This document shows positions 15,002 through 24,358 of a stretch of 64,000 nucleotides of DNA, one piece after another. Each line of letters starts with the position of its first letter. Within the stretch, counting starts at the first letter, position 1. This DNA is from SYFY01 sp041752315 (GTDB lineage Bacteria > Pseudomonadota > Gammaproteobacteria > Pseudomonadales > Azotimanducaceae), in contig JBGSHJ010000057.1 of assembly GCA_041752315.1 (NCBI GenBank), positions 62,001 to 126,000 on the forward strand. Direction: 5' to 3'. The notes under the pieces are model-generated. The model saw nothing but the letters and a program-made list of their open reading frames with translations, searched no databases and was not told the DNA's origin. The position numbers were made by a program, and so were the translations under genes.

Positions 15002-18000
15002 TCAGCGCAGACCGATTGCCTGTTCCGCAACAAGAAGTGCCCGATCAAGCTTCACTGCAGAACCCAGACCTTTGCGAACCAGTGGCTCGGCAAACAGGCC
15101 AACCCGCACTTCTTCCAGCTGATGGCACAACGTCATCCAGACCTGGGTGCTCGCCAGTCGATGTGCGCGATACCGCTCGAGTCGTTCGGTAAACCGACTC
15201 ATTTCACGCACTCGTTCTGCATCCCGGGTGACATTGCCCTGCAGGTTGCGGAGCCTGTAGGCAAGGGCCTGCAGGTACCTGGGAAGATCTGCCAGCATCG
15301 CCGCCGGTGTGACCTCCAGGACATCTGCGGGAACCAGCCTGCCCATCTGCGCTCGGGCGTCCGTGGCAGCCGGGACCAGTGCCTTTGCATTCATGCTGTC
15401 GAGCAACCTGACCAGGTCAAACCGTTCCCGCAGGATATGCCCGAAGCAAGCGATGAGGCGACGATACACGGGCAGCATTTCGACTGCGTTCTGTGCCATG
15501 CGAGTCGCAAATTCCGCTGGCTCGGCAGGGATGTCACGTCCTTCGAAAAAACACTGCCACGCCACTGCTCGTAGCACTTCCTCGCGAAGCCTCTCTGCAT
15601 TCCCGAGGCTTGCGAACTGCAAGGCCAGTGCCGTTTCGCGAGTCAGTTCCTTCTTGAGGAAACGGGCGGTGTCTGCATTCGCCAGCAATGCAAGGCGCGC
15701 AAGACCACGACGATGCTGTGTCCGGGCCTCTGCTGCCGAGGGGAGATGGACAAGATCAACCGTTTGGCCACGATCAACCAGTGCCGGATAGACCAGTACA
15801 GGCGCTCCTCGCTGCAGCACAGTGAACGACGCACGAATGCCTTCCGCCGGAAAAGTGCGCAGGTCTGCGCGCAGCGGCGCTTCGGCAGATTCGTCGATCG
15901 GCAATGGTGCAGTTGCACCGAGCAGCATCTCAGGATCACGCCCCTGTCGGATGACCTGCCCGTCCTGGTCGATCACCTGGACGTTGACCAGACAATTCGG
16001 TTCGAGACGGGTCCGGTCCCATTCCCCTTCCATGACCTTCATGCCGTGAAGAACCCGCAATGCCTCGGCCAACGCAGCAGGCAATCGTCCGCGTCGATAA
16101 CGCGCGGGATGCTGCAGAAAGCCCGCGATTGCGTCGACACGATCTGCGATGGGCGAAAGGATCCGTCGCTGGCTCTTTGGCAGTGTCCTCAGCCAGCTTT
16201 CCACCACCCGACCAAAGTAGCCCGGCACCGACCAATCGAGCATTTCCGGTACCACCGCCGCCAGCATGCCCACTGGCACCCGCAAATTGACGCCGTCATC
16301 GATCGCACCAGGTGCAAACCGATACTTGATCTCAAAGGTCATGGCGCCGATGGCAAGGCCGGACGGATAGTCATCCTCCTTGATGGCTGCATCCATCGAA
16401 CGCAGTAAAAACGCCCGGTCGAACAGCAGCGACTGGCGCGACTGCGGGCCAAGACTTCGCCACCAGCGCAGCAGCGTCACACCATCAACCACCGTCTCGG
16501 GAAGTTGATCCTGGTAAAACGCGCAGATCGCGGCCTCCGGAATGGCGAGGTCACGTCGTCTTGCCCGGGTTTCCAGTTCGAGCACCGCACGCTGCTCGGC
16601 CAGGTTGGCGGCGATGAAACTGACCTGCCGCAGCAACGGGTCCGGCATGGCACCGGCAACCAGACCGTCGCGAATCAGGAGTTCGCGCGCCTGCACCGGG
16701 TCGATCGGCGCCAGCCGCACAGGCCGCTTCTCGGCCAGCGGCAACCCGTAAAGTCGTATCGACTCAAGGACCTGGGCTTCACCACGTCTGGCACTCCAGA
16801 ATGGTTCGGCATGGGATCGCGCCAGAAGATGCGCACCTGCCTGTTCTATCCACGCCGGCTCAACCGGCGCAACACAACGTGCGTAAACCTGTGAGGTCTC
16901 GGCAATCTCCGCAGCCACCAGCCAGCGCAGGTTTCGACCACGCAGCGCGGATCCAGGGAAGATTCGAAACCTTGACCCTCGGGCACCGAGGTACTGGCCT
17001 CGCTCTTCGTGCATGCCGATCATCGACAACGATCCTTCGAGGATCGCGCGGTGGACATCCGATGATTGCGCCGGCGCATCACCAATACGCCAGCCAAGGT
17101 CCCGAACGGACATCATCAACTGACGATGCAGTTCACGCCATTCGCGAACGCGCATGTGGCTCAGGAAGTGGGACTCGTGTGCACGCCGCTCACCTGACCG
17201 GGTCGCCTGGTCACGCACGTTGGCAAGCCAGTCCCACAGTTTGATCCAGCCCAGGAAATCACTGTCCGGATCGGCCCAGATCGCATGTTTGGCATCGGCT
17301 GCCGTCTGAGCAATGAGAGGTCTTTCCCGCGGATCCTGAATCGACAATGCCGAGACGATGATGAGCAGTTCCCGCAGGCCGCCACGCGCCTTTGCCGCCA
17401 CCAGCATCCGCGCGAGACGTGGATCAACCGGTAACCGGGCCATCGCGCGGCCGATTTCCGTCAGTCGATCGCCTTCGAGCGCACCAAGTTCCTGCAGCAG
17501 GCGGATGGCATCACGAATCGCGCCAGGCTCGGGTGGTTCGATGAACCCGAATGTTTCGATATCTCCGAGTTCGAAGGCACGCATCTGCAGTACCACAGAC
17601 GCCAGATTGACCCGGCGTATCTCCGGTTCGGTGAATGCAGGGCGTGCCTTGAAGTCAGATTCGGAAAACAGACGAACACAAACACCAGGGGCAATCCGGC
17701 CACAACGACCGGATCGCTGGTTGGCACTGGCCTGGGAAATGGGTTCGACCGGCAGTCGGGTCAGCTTGGAGCGGTAACTGTAGCGGTTGAGTCGCGCCAG
17801 TCCTGGATCGATGACAAACCCGATGTTCGGCACGGTGAGCGACGTTTCGGCAACGTTTGTCGCAAGGATGATCCGGCGTCGGCTGCCCGGGGCAAAGACA
17901 CGGTTCTGGTCGGCATTCCCGAGCCGGGCATACAGCGGCAGAATGTCGTATTGCTCGCCAAAACGCTGTCGCAAAGCCTTCGCACTTTCGAAGATCTCCC

Positions 18001-18886
18001 GCTCACCGGTCTGGAACACCAGCACGTCGCGGGCCTTGGCACCTGGCAGCGTCGCGATCTCCTCGACCGCTTGGCAGAGACGCTCCTCAGGATCCATCGC
18101 CAACGCCGCTGCTTCCTCTGCGAGGTGGCGGATGTCAACAGGATAACCACGACCACTCACCTGCACGACCGGCGCGCCACCAAAATACTCCGCAAATCGC
18201 TTCACATCGATGGTGGCACTCGTGACGATGACGCGCAGATCACGTCTGCGCATCAGCAGCCTGCGCAGATAGCCCAACAGGAAATCGATATTCAGGCTGC
18301 GTTCGTGCGCTTCATCGACAATGACAACATCGTAGGCATCAAGGAAACGATCGCTGCGAATCTCGGTCAGCAGCAGACCGTCCGTCACCAGCTTGACCAG
18401 GGTCTGATCGCTGGTCTGATCGGAAAAACGAACGGCATATCCCACCACGTCACCGGCCGATGTCCCCAGTTCACTGGCAATGCGGCTCGACACCGTACGG
18501 GCAGCAAGCCTGCGTGGTTGTGTATGCACGATGCTGCCACCGATCCCGTAGCCGGCCTCAAGGCAGATCTTTGGCAACTGGGTTGTCTTGCCTGAACCGG
18601 TTTCACCGGCAACGATCACGACCTGGTTCTGCAGCAATAGGTCGCGAATTTCCCGGACATGCGCGGTGATGGGCAACTCGGTCGGGTAGGAGATCGACAG
18701 CGCTGCGTGAACGCTTGCGCGGCGTGCATATCGCGCGCGCGATTCCGCCAGACGGGCTTCATCCAGTGGTCGCCCGCGAAGCCGGGATCGGGTGCGTTCC
18801 AGCTGAACCGCTTCCCGTCGCATCAGCCCTTCGACCGGATGCGACTGGGAAGGGTCAGTGTTCGCGGGTGGCGTGGAAACGGACAT
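15002..18886 (-). CDS. hrpA: ATP-dependent RNA helicase HrpA
   Basis: 1294 residues, the full length for the family. Walker A GETGSGKT is at 94-101, the DEAH box at 191-194 (VDEAHERS) and motif III SAT follows. Motif VI is in QRSGRCGRIAPG, then come the ratchet/OB regions and a C-terminal DUF3418 domain. E. coli HrpA resolves stalled or collided ribosomes. The ATG at 18886 lies inside the end of prfC (32-bp overlap), and it has no obvious separate ribosome-binding site, suggesting coupled translation with prfC. Confidence 0.95.
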   Translation of the reverse strand: MSVSTPPANTDPSQSHPVEGLMRREAVQLERTRSRLRGRPLDEARLAESRARYARRASVHAALSISYPTELPITAHVREIRDLLLQNQVVIVAGETGSGKTTQLPKICLEAGYGIGGSIVHTQPRRLAARTVSSRIASELGTSAGDVVGYAVRFSDQTSDQTLVKLVTDGLLLTEIRSDRFLDAYDVVIVDEAHERSLNIDFLLGYLRRLLMRRRDLRVIVTSATIDVKRFAEYFGGAPVVQVSGRGYPVDIRHLAEEAAALAMDPEERLCQAVEEIATLPGAKARDVLVFQTGEREIFESAKALRQRFGEQYDILPLYARLGNADQNRVFAPGSRRRIILATNVAETSLTVPNIGFVIDPGLARLNRYSYRSKLTRLPVEPISQASANQRSGRCGRIAPGVCVRLFSESDFKARPAFTEPEIRRVNLASVVLQMRAFELGDIETFGFIEPPEPGAIRDAIRLLQELGALEGDRLTEIGRAMARLPVDPRLARMLVAAKARGGLRELLIIVSALSIQDPRERPLIAQTAADAKHAIWADPDSDFLGWIKLWDWLANVRDQATRSGERRAHESHFLSHMRVREWRELHRQLMMSVRDLGWRIGDAPAQSSDVHRAILEGSLSMIGMHEERGQYLGARGSRFRIFPGSALRGRNLRWLVAAEIAETSQVYARCVAPVEPAWIEQAGAHLLARSHAEPFWSARRGEAQVLESIRLYGLPLAEKRPVRLAPIDPVQARELLIRDGLVAGAMPDPLLRQVSFIAANLAEQRAVLELETRARRRDLAIPEAAICAFYQDQLPETVVDGVTLLRWWRSLGPQSRQSLLFDRAFLLRSMDAAIKEDDYPSGLAIGAMTFEIKYRFAPGAIDDGVNLRVPVGMLAAVVPEMLDWSVPGYFGRVVESWLRTLPKSQRRILSPIADRVDAIAGFLQHPARYRRGRLPAALAEALRVLHGMKVMEGEWDRTRLEPNCLVNVQVIDQDGQVIRQGRDPEMLLGATAPLPIDESAEAPLRADLRTFPAEGIRASFTVLQRGAPVLVYPALVDRGQTVDLVHLPSAAEARTQHRRGLARLALLANADTARFLKKELTRETALALQFASLGNAERLREEVLRAVAWQCFFEGRDIPAEPAEFATRMAQNAVEMLPVYRRLIACFGHILRERFDLVRLLDSMNAKALVPAATDARAQMGRLVPADVLEVTPAAMLADLPRYLQALAYRLRNLQGNVTRDAERVREMSRFTERLERYRAHRLASTQVWMTLCHQLEEVRVGLFAEPLVRKGLGSAVKLDRALLVAEQAIGLR

Positions 18887-20432
18887 CAGGCCAGCGCTCT
18901 TCTGTCAGCATGAGGTTGGCACGGGTCGGCGCGAGATAGGCCAGATAACCGCCGCTGTCCCTTGCCAGGTTTTCGACCGCGCGGGTTTCGAACTCGGCAA
19001 GCTTCTTTGGATCATCACAAGTTACCCAACGGGCGGTGTAGACACTGGCCTCCTCATAGACACAATCGGCCCGGTATTCTTCCTGGAGACGGAACGCCAC
19101 CACATCAAATTGCAGCGATCCCACCGCCCCGACGATGTACTCGCTGCGTCGCATCGGCTTGAAGACCTGGGTGGCGCCTTCTTCAGCCAGCTGGTCCAGT
19201 CCGCGCTCCAGCTGTTTTGACTTCAGAGGATCCCGGGCGCGTACCCGACGGAATAGTTCTGGCGCGAAGTTTGGCACGCCAATGAACTTGAGCTGTTCGC
19301 CTTCGCTGAACGAATCACCGATCTGGATCGTGCCGTGATTGTGCAGACCGATGATATCCCCGGCAAAAGCTTCTTCGGCATGTGTGCGATCGCCTGCCAT
19401 GAAGGTCACTGCATCGGAAATCTTGATGTCCTTCGCCAGTCGGAGGTGTCGCATGCGCATGCCCGCCTGATAACGACCGGAACAGATCCGCATGAAGGCA
19501 ATGCGGTCACGATGCCTGGGGTCCATGTTCGCCTGGATCTTGAACACAAAACCGCTGAACTTTTCTTCGCCGGGATCAACAAACCGATCGGTCGATTCAC
19601 GCGGTTGCGGCGGTGGCGCCGCCGCCACAAATCCTTCCAGCAACTGCTGTACACCAAAGTTGCCCAGAGCCGTACCGAAGTAGACCGGGGTTGTCGTGGC
19701 CTTGTCGAAGTCGGTCTGATCGAACTCGTGACTGGCACCTTTCAGGAGTTCTATCTCATCCACCAGAGCCGCGTGATCCATACCCAGATATGCCCGGGCG
19801 GCGTCGCTGTGCAATCCGTCGATCACCGGGAACCTGTAGATATGGTGACCCTGGCCCTGCTTGTAGCAGATGATCCTGTCTTCCTTGAGTTGGTAGATCC
19901 CCTTGAATCCCCGCCCCATCCCGATCGGCCAGTTCATGGGTGCACACTGGATCTGCAGCACGTCTTCAATTTCATCCAGCACCTCGATTGCGTCCCGAGC
20001 TTCGCGATCGAGCTTGTTGACAAAGGTGACGATGGGCGTGTTCCGCATTCGGCACACTTCCATCAGCTTGATGGTGCGAGGTTCAACACCCTTGGCGGCG
20101 TCGATGACCATCAGTGCCGCATCTACCGCGGTCAGCGTGCGATAGGTATCTTCGGAAAAGTCTTCGTGTCCCGGTGTATCCAGAAGGTTGATGATCCGAT
20201 CGGCAAACGGGAACTGCATGACTGATGTCGTCACGGAGATACCGCGCTGCTGTTCCATCGCCATCCAGTCCGATGTGGCATGTCGATCAGATTTTCGTGC
20301 CTTCACCGTTCCGGCCAACTGGATTGCACCTCCAAACAGCAGCAGCTTTTCAGTGATCGTGGTCTTGCCGGCATCCGGGTGCGAAATGATGGCGAACGTA
20401 CGGCGGGCGTTGATCGCCTGTTTGAAATCCAT
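18855..20432 (-). CDS. prfC: Peptide chain release factor 3
   Basis: 525 residues. This GTPase recycles RF1/RF2 from terminated ribosomes. G1 is HPDAGKTT at about 18-25, G3 is DTPGHEDF and G4 is NKLDRE. The EF-Tu-like domain II and the RF3 C-terminal domain (RSEYIVGAVGSLQFDV) are present. Its 3' end overlaps hrpA by 32 bp, joining two ribosome-quality factors in one unit. No strong Shine-Dalgarno sequence precedes the ATG. Confidence 0.97.
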   Translation of the reverse strand: MDFKQAINARRTFAIISHPDAGKTTITEKLLLFGGAIQLAGTVKARKSDRHATSDWMAMEQQRGISVTTSVMQFPFADRIINLLDTPGHEDFSEDTYRTLTAVDAALMVIDAAKGVEPRTIKLMEVCRMRNTPIVTFVNKLDREARDAIEVLDEIEDVLQIQCAPMNWPIGMGRGFKGIYQLKEDRIICYKQGQGHHIYRFPVIDGLHSDAARAYLGMDHAALVDEIELLKGASHEFDQTDFDKATTTPVYFGTALGNFGVQQLLEGFVAAAPPPQPRESTDRFVDPGEEKFSGFVFKIQANMDPRHRDRIAFMRICSGRYQAGMRMRHLRLAKDIKISDAVTFMAGDRTHAEEAFAGDIIGLHNHGTIQIGDSFSEGEQLKFIGVPNFAPELFRRVRARDPLKSKQLERGLDQLAEEGATQVFKPMRRSEYIVGAVGSLQFDVVAFRLQEEYRADCVYEEASVYTARWVTCDDPKKLAEFETRAVENLARDSGGYLAYLAPTRANLMLTEERWPDVRFHATREH

Positions 20433-20462
20433 GAAATAGATTTACTGAAAAATGGCGGCGGA

Positions 20463-20957
20463 TTATAGCGGCGCTGACGGCGCGGCGCCTGCCATCGTTC
20501 GCGCGAGGTCCAGCGCCATGACACTGGCATCTTCATGACCCACCGTCGCGGGATAGTAGTTCTTGCGGCGCCCGACTTCGACAAACCCAAGCGATTCGTA
20601 CAGCGCGGTCGCAACCAGATTCGACGGCCGGACTTCGAGGAACACCGTCCGCGCAGCATGGCGAAACCATGCCCGGTCGAGCAGATGCAACATCATCGCC
20701 CGGCCATGACCATAACCCTGGTAACGTCTGGCAACGCAGACATTGAGCACATGGGCTTCGCCGGCACCTGTGCTGAGGACTCCGTGCGCCACAGTCTCCT
20801 CGCCAAGCAGGCCAATGCGGCAGTCGAACTGACGATCCTTGAGGCACTCGGCAAACATGCCGATCGTCCAGGGAAATGGATAGGCCCGGTTTTCATTCCG
20901 AATCACGGCCTCAAGATCCGTGGCGACCATTGCCTGAAGCACCATCACGGGCACCAT
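20463..20957 (-). CDS. rimI: Ribosomal protein S18-alanine N-acetyltransferase RimI
   Basis: 164 residues from ATG 20957. A longer frame reaches 21050, but that part overlaps the upstream gene and is unlike RimI. GNAT fold: RAYPFPWTIGMF at the N-terminus is the RimI-type AxPW signature, acetyl-CoA loop VARRYQGYGHGRAM, and LYESLGFVEVGRRKNYY. It acetylates the N-terminal Ala of S18. The start lies 16 bp after the stop of the preceding hypothetical gene. Confidence 0.9.
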   Translation of the reverse strand: MVPVMVLQAMVATDLEAVIRNENRAYPFPWTIGMFAECLKDRQFDCRIGLLGEETVAHGVLSTGAGEAHVLNVCVARRYQGYGHGRAMMLHLLDRAWFRHAARTVFLEVRPSNLVATALYESLGFVEVGRRKNYYPATVGHEDASVMALDLARTMAGAAPSAPL

Positions 20958-20973
20958 TTTTGACTGGCCCGCC

Positions 20974-21642
20974 TCAGAGTGCAGCGCTGAGCCGAAGCCA
21001 CAACGCACGTTTGCGCGCGGCATCACCGGCCAGGTTGGCCAGGTCGTCAATCACTTCATGGGGGTCGCTCAGCCAATCGCGAAACAGTGAATTAGCGTCT
21101 TGCGTGATCAGTATCAGCCCACGATGACCCGCCACACTCCCGGCATCAATTCCCGCAATCTGCCGCTGGACCGAGAGAAAGGCACGCAGCGCCCGATCAG
21201 GTGACCCAACCCTGTCCAGGCCGAGATCGGCCGCTGGCGGATAACGATATTCAATCACCTGCAGGTCGGTGGCGGAAAACCGTCGAAGGCTCATGACCGC
21301 CCGGACGATATCCTGAGCCATCCGCTGCAGGTTCTTCATCAGTGGTGCACCCGTCAGCAAAAGGACACCGCTGCCTCTGATGCAGGCGAGTACAAAGGGC
21401 TCGATGTGCAGCCTCTTGTCTGCCGGAACGGAGCGCACAGCCAACGCGGGTTCCGCCGGGAGCGGCCCGGTGTGCGGCTTGACCTGCGGTCGGGGGGGCG
21501 GTGCGGATCGTGCCTCACCCACCTGCGGCAACGGCTGTGTGCTGGTCAGCGTCGCCACCGCACCGGGTTGTTTTTCCACCACTTGCCGTTCGGCACGAGC
21601 TTCGCCATCGCGTGGTCGCTCGAACCACACGTCGATGCCCAT
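20974..21642 (-). CDS. Conserved hypothetical protein linked to rimI
   Basis: 222 residues from ATG 21642. About 30-80 are Pro/Ala-rich and probably disordered. The C-terminal half is folded, with VLLLTGAPLMKNLQRMAQDIVRAV and a late GLILITQDANSLFRDW. Proteins of this layout stand upstream of rimI in Pseudomonas (from memory). HolD holds this place in E. coli, but I see no firm homology to it. The in-frame codons upstream read RLQTLRH then the ATG, which fits the usual opening of such proteins, so the true start may be a non-ATG codon near 21681. Confidence 0.6.
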   Translation of the reverse strand: MGIDVWFERPRDGEARAERQVVEKQPGAVATLTSTQPLPQVGEARSAPPPRPQVKPHTGPLPAEPALAVRSVPADKRLHIEPFVLACIRGSGVLLLTGAPLMKNLQRMAQDIVRAVMSLRRFSATDLQVIEYRYPPAADLGLDRVGSPDRALRAFLSVQRQIAGIDAGSVAGHRGLILITQDANSLFRDWLSDPHEVIDDLANLAGDAARKRALWLRLSAAL

Positions 21643-21740
21643 ATGCCGGAGTGTCTGCAGACGTTGTGTGTCGATGTCAATCGCCTCGGGTGCTCTCGAA
21701 AACTGGTAGCATTTTAGCTCGTCCTTCGCTGAGATCGCTT

Positions 21741-22805
21741 ATGAAGTATCTGACCGATGACCTGCGCATCAACGGCCAGGAAGAAGTCATCGCCCCGGAA
21801 GCGTTGATCAATGCCATCGCGCTGACACCGGCAGTTTCGGAAACGATCTTTACTACCCGTCGGGCGATCTCGGAGATCATTCACGGTCGTGACCACCGGT
21901 TGCTGGTCGTCGTCGGCCCTTGTTCGATTCACGATCCGAAGGCCGCACTGGAGTACGCGGATCGCCTGAAAGAAGCCGAAGCTACTTACCGCGACACCCT
22001 GCAGATCATCATGCGGGTCTACTTCGAAAAGCCGCGTACCACGGTTGGCTGGAAAGGCATGATCAACGATCCGAACCTCAACAACTCCTTCGATATCAAC
22101 ACAGGACTTCGCTCGGCACGACAACTGCTGCTCGATATCGTCGGTCGAGGGCTGGGTACTGGCACCGAATACCTGGACCCGATCACGCCACAGTATCTTG
22201 GAGACCTTGTCAGCTGGGGTGCAATCGGTGCCCGCACCACGGAAAGTCAGGTGCACCGGCAACTGGCTTCAGGACTCAGCTGTCCGGTTGGTTTCAAGAA
22301 CTCCACCGATGGATCAATCCAGGTTGCCGTTGACGCCATCAAGTCTGCTGCGCATGAACACATCTTCCTGTCCGTGACCAAACAGGGTCATTCGGCCATC
22401 TTTTCCACCACCGGCAACCCGGACTGTCATGTCATCCTGCGTGGCGGTGGCGGCCGGACCAACTACGACAACGCGTCGGTTCAACTGGCCAGCGGCCTGC
22501 TCGAAAAATCGGGCCTGGACAATCGACTGATGATCGATGCGAGCCACGCCAACGCCAGCAAGGATCATCGCAGGCAGATCACGGTCTGCCAGGACATCGC
22601 CGGACAGGTGCGTTCGGGTGAGTCCCGGATCATTGGCGTGATGATCGAATCGAACCTGGTTGAAGGACGCCAGGATCTGAAGGATGCCGCTTCGCTGACC
22701 TATGGGCAGAGCATCACTGATGCCTGCATCAACTGGTACGATACCCAGGAGTGTCTCAGGATGCTGGCCGACGCGAGCGGCGCGCGACCAGTCGTTCAAG
22801 CATGA
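21741..22805 (+). CDS. aroG: 3-deoxy-7-phosphoheptulonate (DAHP) synthase
   Basis: 354 residues from ATG 21741. The open frame extends upstream to 21501, but that part overlaps the divergent gene and is not DAHP synthase. It condenses phosphoenolpyruvate and erythrose 4-phosphate, the first step of aromatic amino acid synthesis. Motifs: VVGPCSIHDPKAALEYADRL, the lysine in PVGFKNSTDG, ILRGGGGRTNYD and IDASHANASKDH. Type I, E. coli AroF/G/H class. Feedback specificity cannot be assigned with certainty. It converges with msrQ, overlapping it by 50 bp. Confidence 0.95.
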   Translation: MKYLTDDLRINGQEEVIAPEALINAIALTPAVSETIFTTRRAISEIIHGRDHRLLVVVGPCSIHDPKAALEYADRLKEAEATYRDTLQIIMRVYFEKPRTTVGWKGMINDPNLNNSFDINTGLRSARQLLLDIVGRGLGTGTEYLDPITPQYLGDLVSWGAIGARTTESQVHRQLASGLSCPVGFKNSTDGSIQVAVDAIKSAAHEHIFLSVTKQGHSAIFSTTGNPDCHVILRGGGGRTNYDNASVQLASGLLEKSGLDNRLMIDASHANASKDHRRQITVCQDIAGQVRSGESRIIGVMIESNLVEGRQDLKDAASLTYGQSITDACINWYDTQECLRMLADASGARPVVQA

Positions 22806-23355
22806 GAATGGCAAACACCGCACCGTAAACAAGGGCCTCAGCGTACCCTGCCTTGGTCAGCCAGAGCAGGTGCAGGACGCCAAGAGGAATGGCGAGATAG
22901 ATCAAGGTGTGCAGCGTCTGCCACCGCTGACGAAGCCGGCGCTGCCAGCCTCTGGTCGAGGTCACTGCCAGTACTGCCAGAATCAGCCAGGCCGCAAATC
23001 CGACCGTGATGTAAGTGCGTTCAATCAGGTCCTCCTGAACCTGCGACCACTCGAAACCGGCCAGGAACCACAGGTAGGACAACCCGTGCAGCGTCAGATA
23101 GGTGAACGCAGTCAGTCCGGCGAGACGTCGAAGTCGAACCGCTCCTGCAAATCCGGCCCGACGGCGCAGGGAGGACAGCGAAAGCGTTACCAGCAACATG
23201 CGCAGTCCCCACTCGCCAAAATGCCGGACCAGGGTTTCACCGGCATCTGCGCCCAGCATCTGCCCTGGGTTGACACTATCCACGACGATGGCAGTCAGAG
23301 CCCACAGACCAGGGGCCGCAAACAGAACCAACGCCATCCACCATGACAAGATCAT
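22756..23355 (-). CDS. msrQ: Heme-binding membrane subunit MsrQ
   Basis: 199 residues, mostly hydrophobic, with five to six helices. It is the ferric-reductase-like b-type cytochrome that passes electrons from the quinone or flavin pool to periplasmic MsrP. Histidines in FTYLTLHGLSYLW and RWQTLHTLIYLAIPLGVLHLLWL are the likely heme ligands. It starts 29 bp after the msrP stop. The last 50 bp overlap the convergent aroG. Confidence 0.92.
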   Translation of the reverse strand: MILSWWMALVLFAAPGLWALTAIVVDSVNPGQMLGADAGETLVRHFGEWGLRMLLVTLSLSSLRRRAGFAGAVRLRRLAGLTAFTYLTLHGLSYLWFLAGFEWSQVQEDLIERTYITVGFAAWLILAVLAVTSTRGWQRRLRQRWQTLHTLIYLAIPLGVLHLLWLTKAGYAEALVYGAVFAILMLERLVARRSRRPAS

Positions 23356-23384
23356 GCACGCCTGCTGCCAGTCGCCCCTAGCCT

Positions 23385-24335
23385 TTAGAAATACCTGCGC
23401 AGATCCATCCCTGAGTAGAGATCGGCAACTTCCGCAGCGTAGCCGTTGAACGGCAGCGTCGGACGTCGATTGGGGCTCAACAGACTGGACGGCAGCCGAC
23501 GTTCACTCGCCTGGCTCCATCGAGGGTGAGCCACTGCCGGGTTCACGTTGGCGTAAAATCCATACTCGTTCGGGGCGAGCAGGTTCCAGGTCGTACGCGG
23601 CGGCTTTTCCATGAACCGGATGCGCACAATCGACTTGCCGCTCTTGAAGCCATACTTCCAGGGCACCATGAGACGCCACGGTGCGCCGTTCTGTTTTGGC
23701 AGCGGCTTGCCAAACAACCCGGTCACCATGATGGACAGGGGATGCATGGCTTCGTCCATGCGCAGTCCTTCAACATAGGGCCAGTCGATACTCGAAAAAG
23801 ACGCTCGTTGTCCTGGCATTTCCCTCGGCCGCTTGAGTGTCGTGAACTCGACGAACTTCGCATTGCCAGTGGGTTCGAATCTTTCCAGGACCTTGCGCAG
23901 TGAAACACCCTGCCAGGGCACCACCATCGACCATGCTTCGACGCAACGGAACCGGTAGATACGCTCTTCGATGGTCAGACCCTTGAGCACGTCCTCAATC
24001 GAAAACTTGCCGATCCTGGCAGCCTCTCCGGCAACTTCAACGGTCCAGGGTTCAGTGGTGAGGGTGTGAGCATTTTCGGCCGGATCACTTTTGTCCATGC
24101 CAAATTCGTAGAAGTTGTTGTACTGCGTGACAATCCCTTCCGGAGTCACCTCGTCATCCGGCTGCAGGGCAGCCTGACTGGCGGACGGCAGTGCGCCGGC
24201 AAGCAGCGCAATGCCGGTTGCCTTCGCAAATTCGCGGCGATTGAGCACCCACTGTTCGTTTGTTATTTCCGAGGGCGCTATTGCCGACGACGATATTCGA
24301 GACCGAAGGGGTACTGTAGGCAGACGTGATCGCAT
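23385..24335 (-). CDS. msrP: Protein-methionine-sulfoxide reductase catalytic subunit MsrP
   Basis: 316 residues from ATG 24335. A TTG at 24362 would add 9 residues and overlap the pssA stop in TTGA. It is a periplasmic molybdopterin enzyme that repairs oxidised methionines. A Tat signal carries NRREFAKATG, and the Mo-ligating cysteine is in YRFRCVEAWSMVVPW. Also seen are VPWKYGFKSGKSIVRI and a C-terminal ADLYSGMDLRRYF. It runs with msrQ and follows pssA. Confidence 0.93.
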   Translation of the reverse strand: MRSRLPTVPLRSRISSSAIAPSEITNEQWVLNRREFAKATGIALLAGALPSASQAALQPDDEVTPEGIVTQYNNFYEFGMDKSDPAENAHTLTTEPWTVEVAGEAARIGKFSIEDVLKGLTIEERIYRFRCVEAWSMVVPWQGVSLRKVLERFEPTGNAKFVEFTTLKRPREMPGQRASFSSIDWPYVEGLRMDEAMHPLSIMVTGLFGKPLPKQNGAPWRLMVPWKYGFKSGKSIVRIRFMEKPPRTTWNLLAPNEYGFYANVNPAVAHPRWSQASERRLPSSLLSPNRRPTLPFNGYAAEVADLYSGMDLRRYF

Positions 24336-24358
24336 CAGGGCATCCGGAGTGTGAGGGG

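Noticed and set aside
19335..20225. 296-codon frame opposite prfC
   Set aside because: Antisense shadow of a conserved gene.
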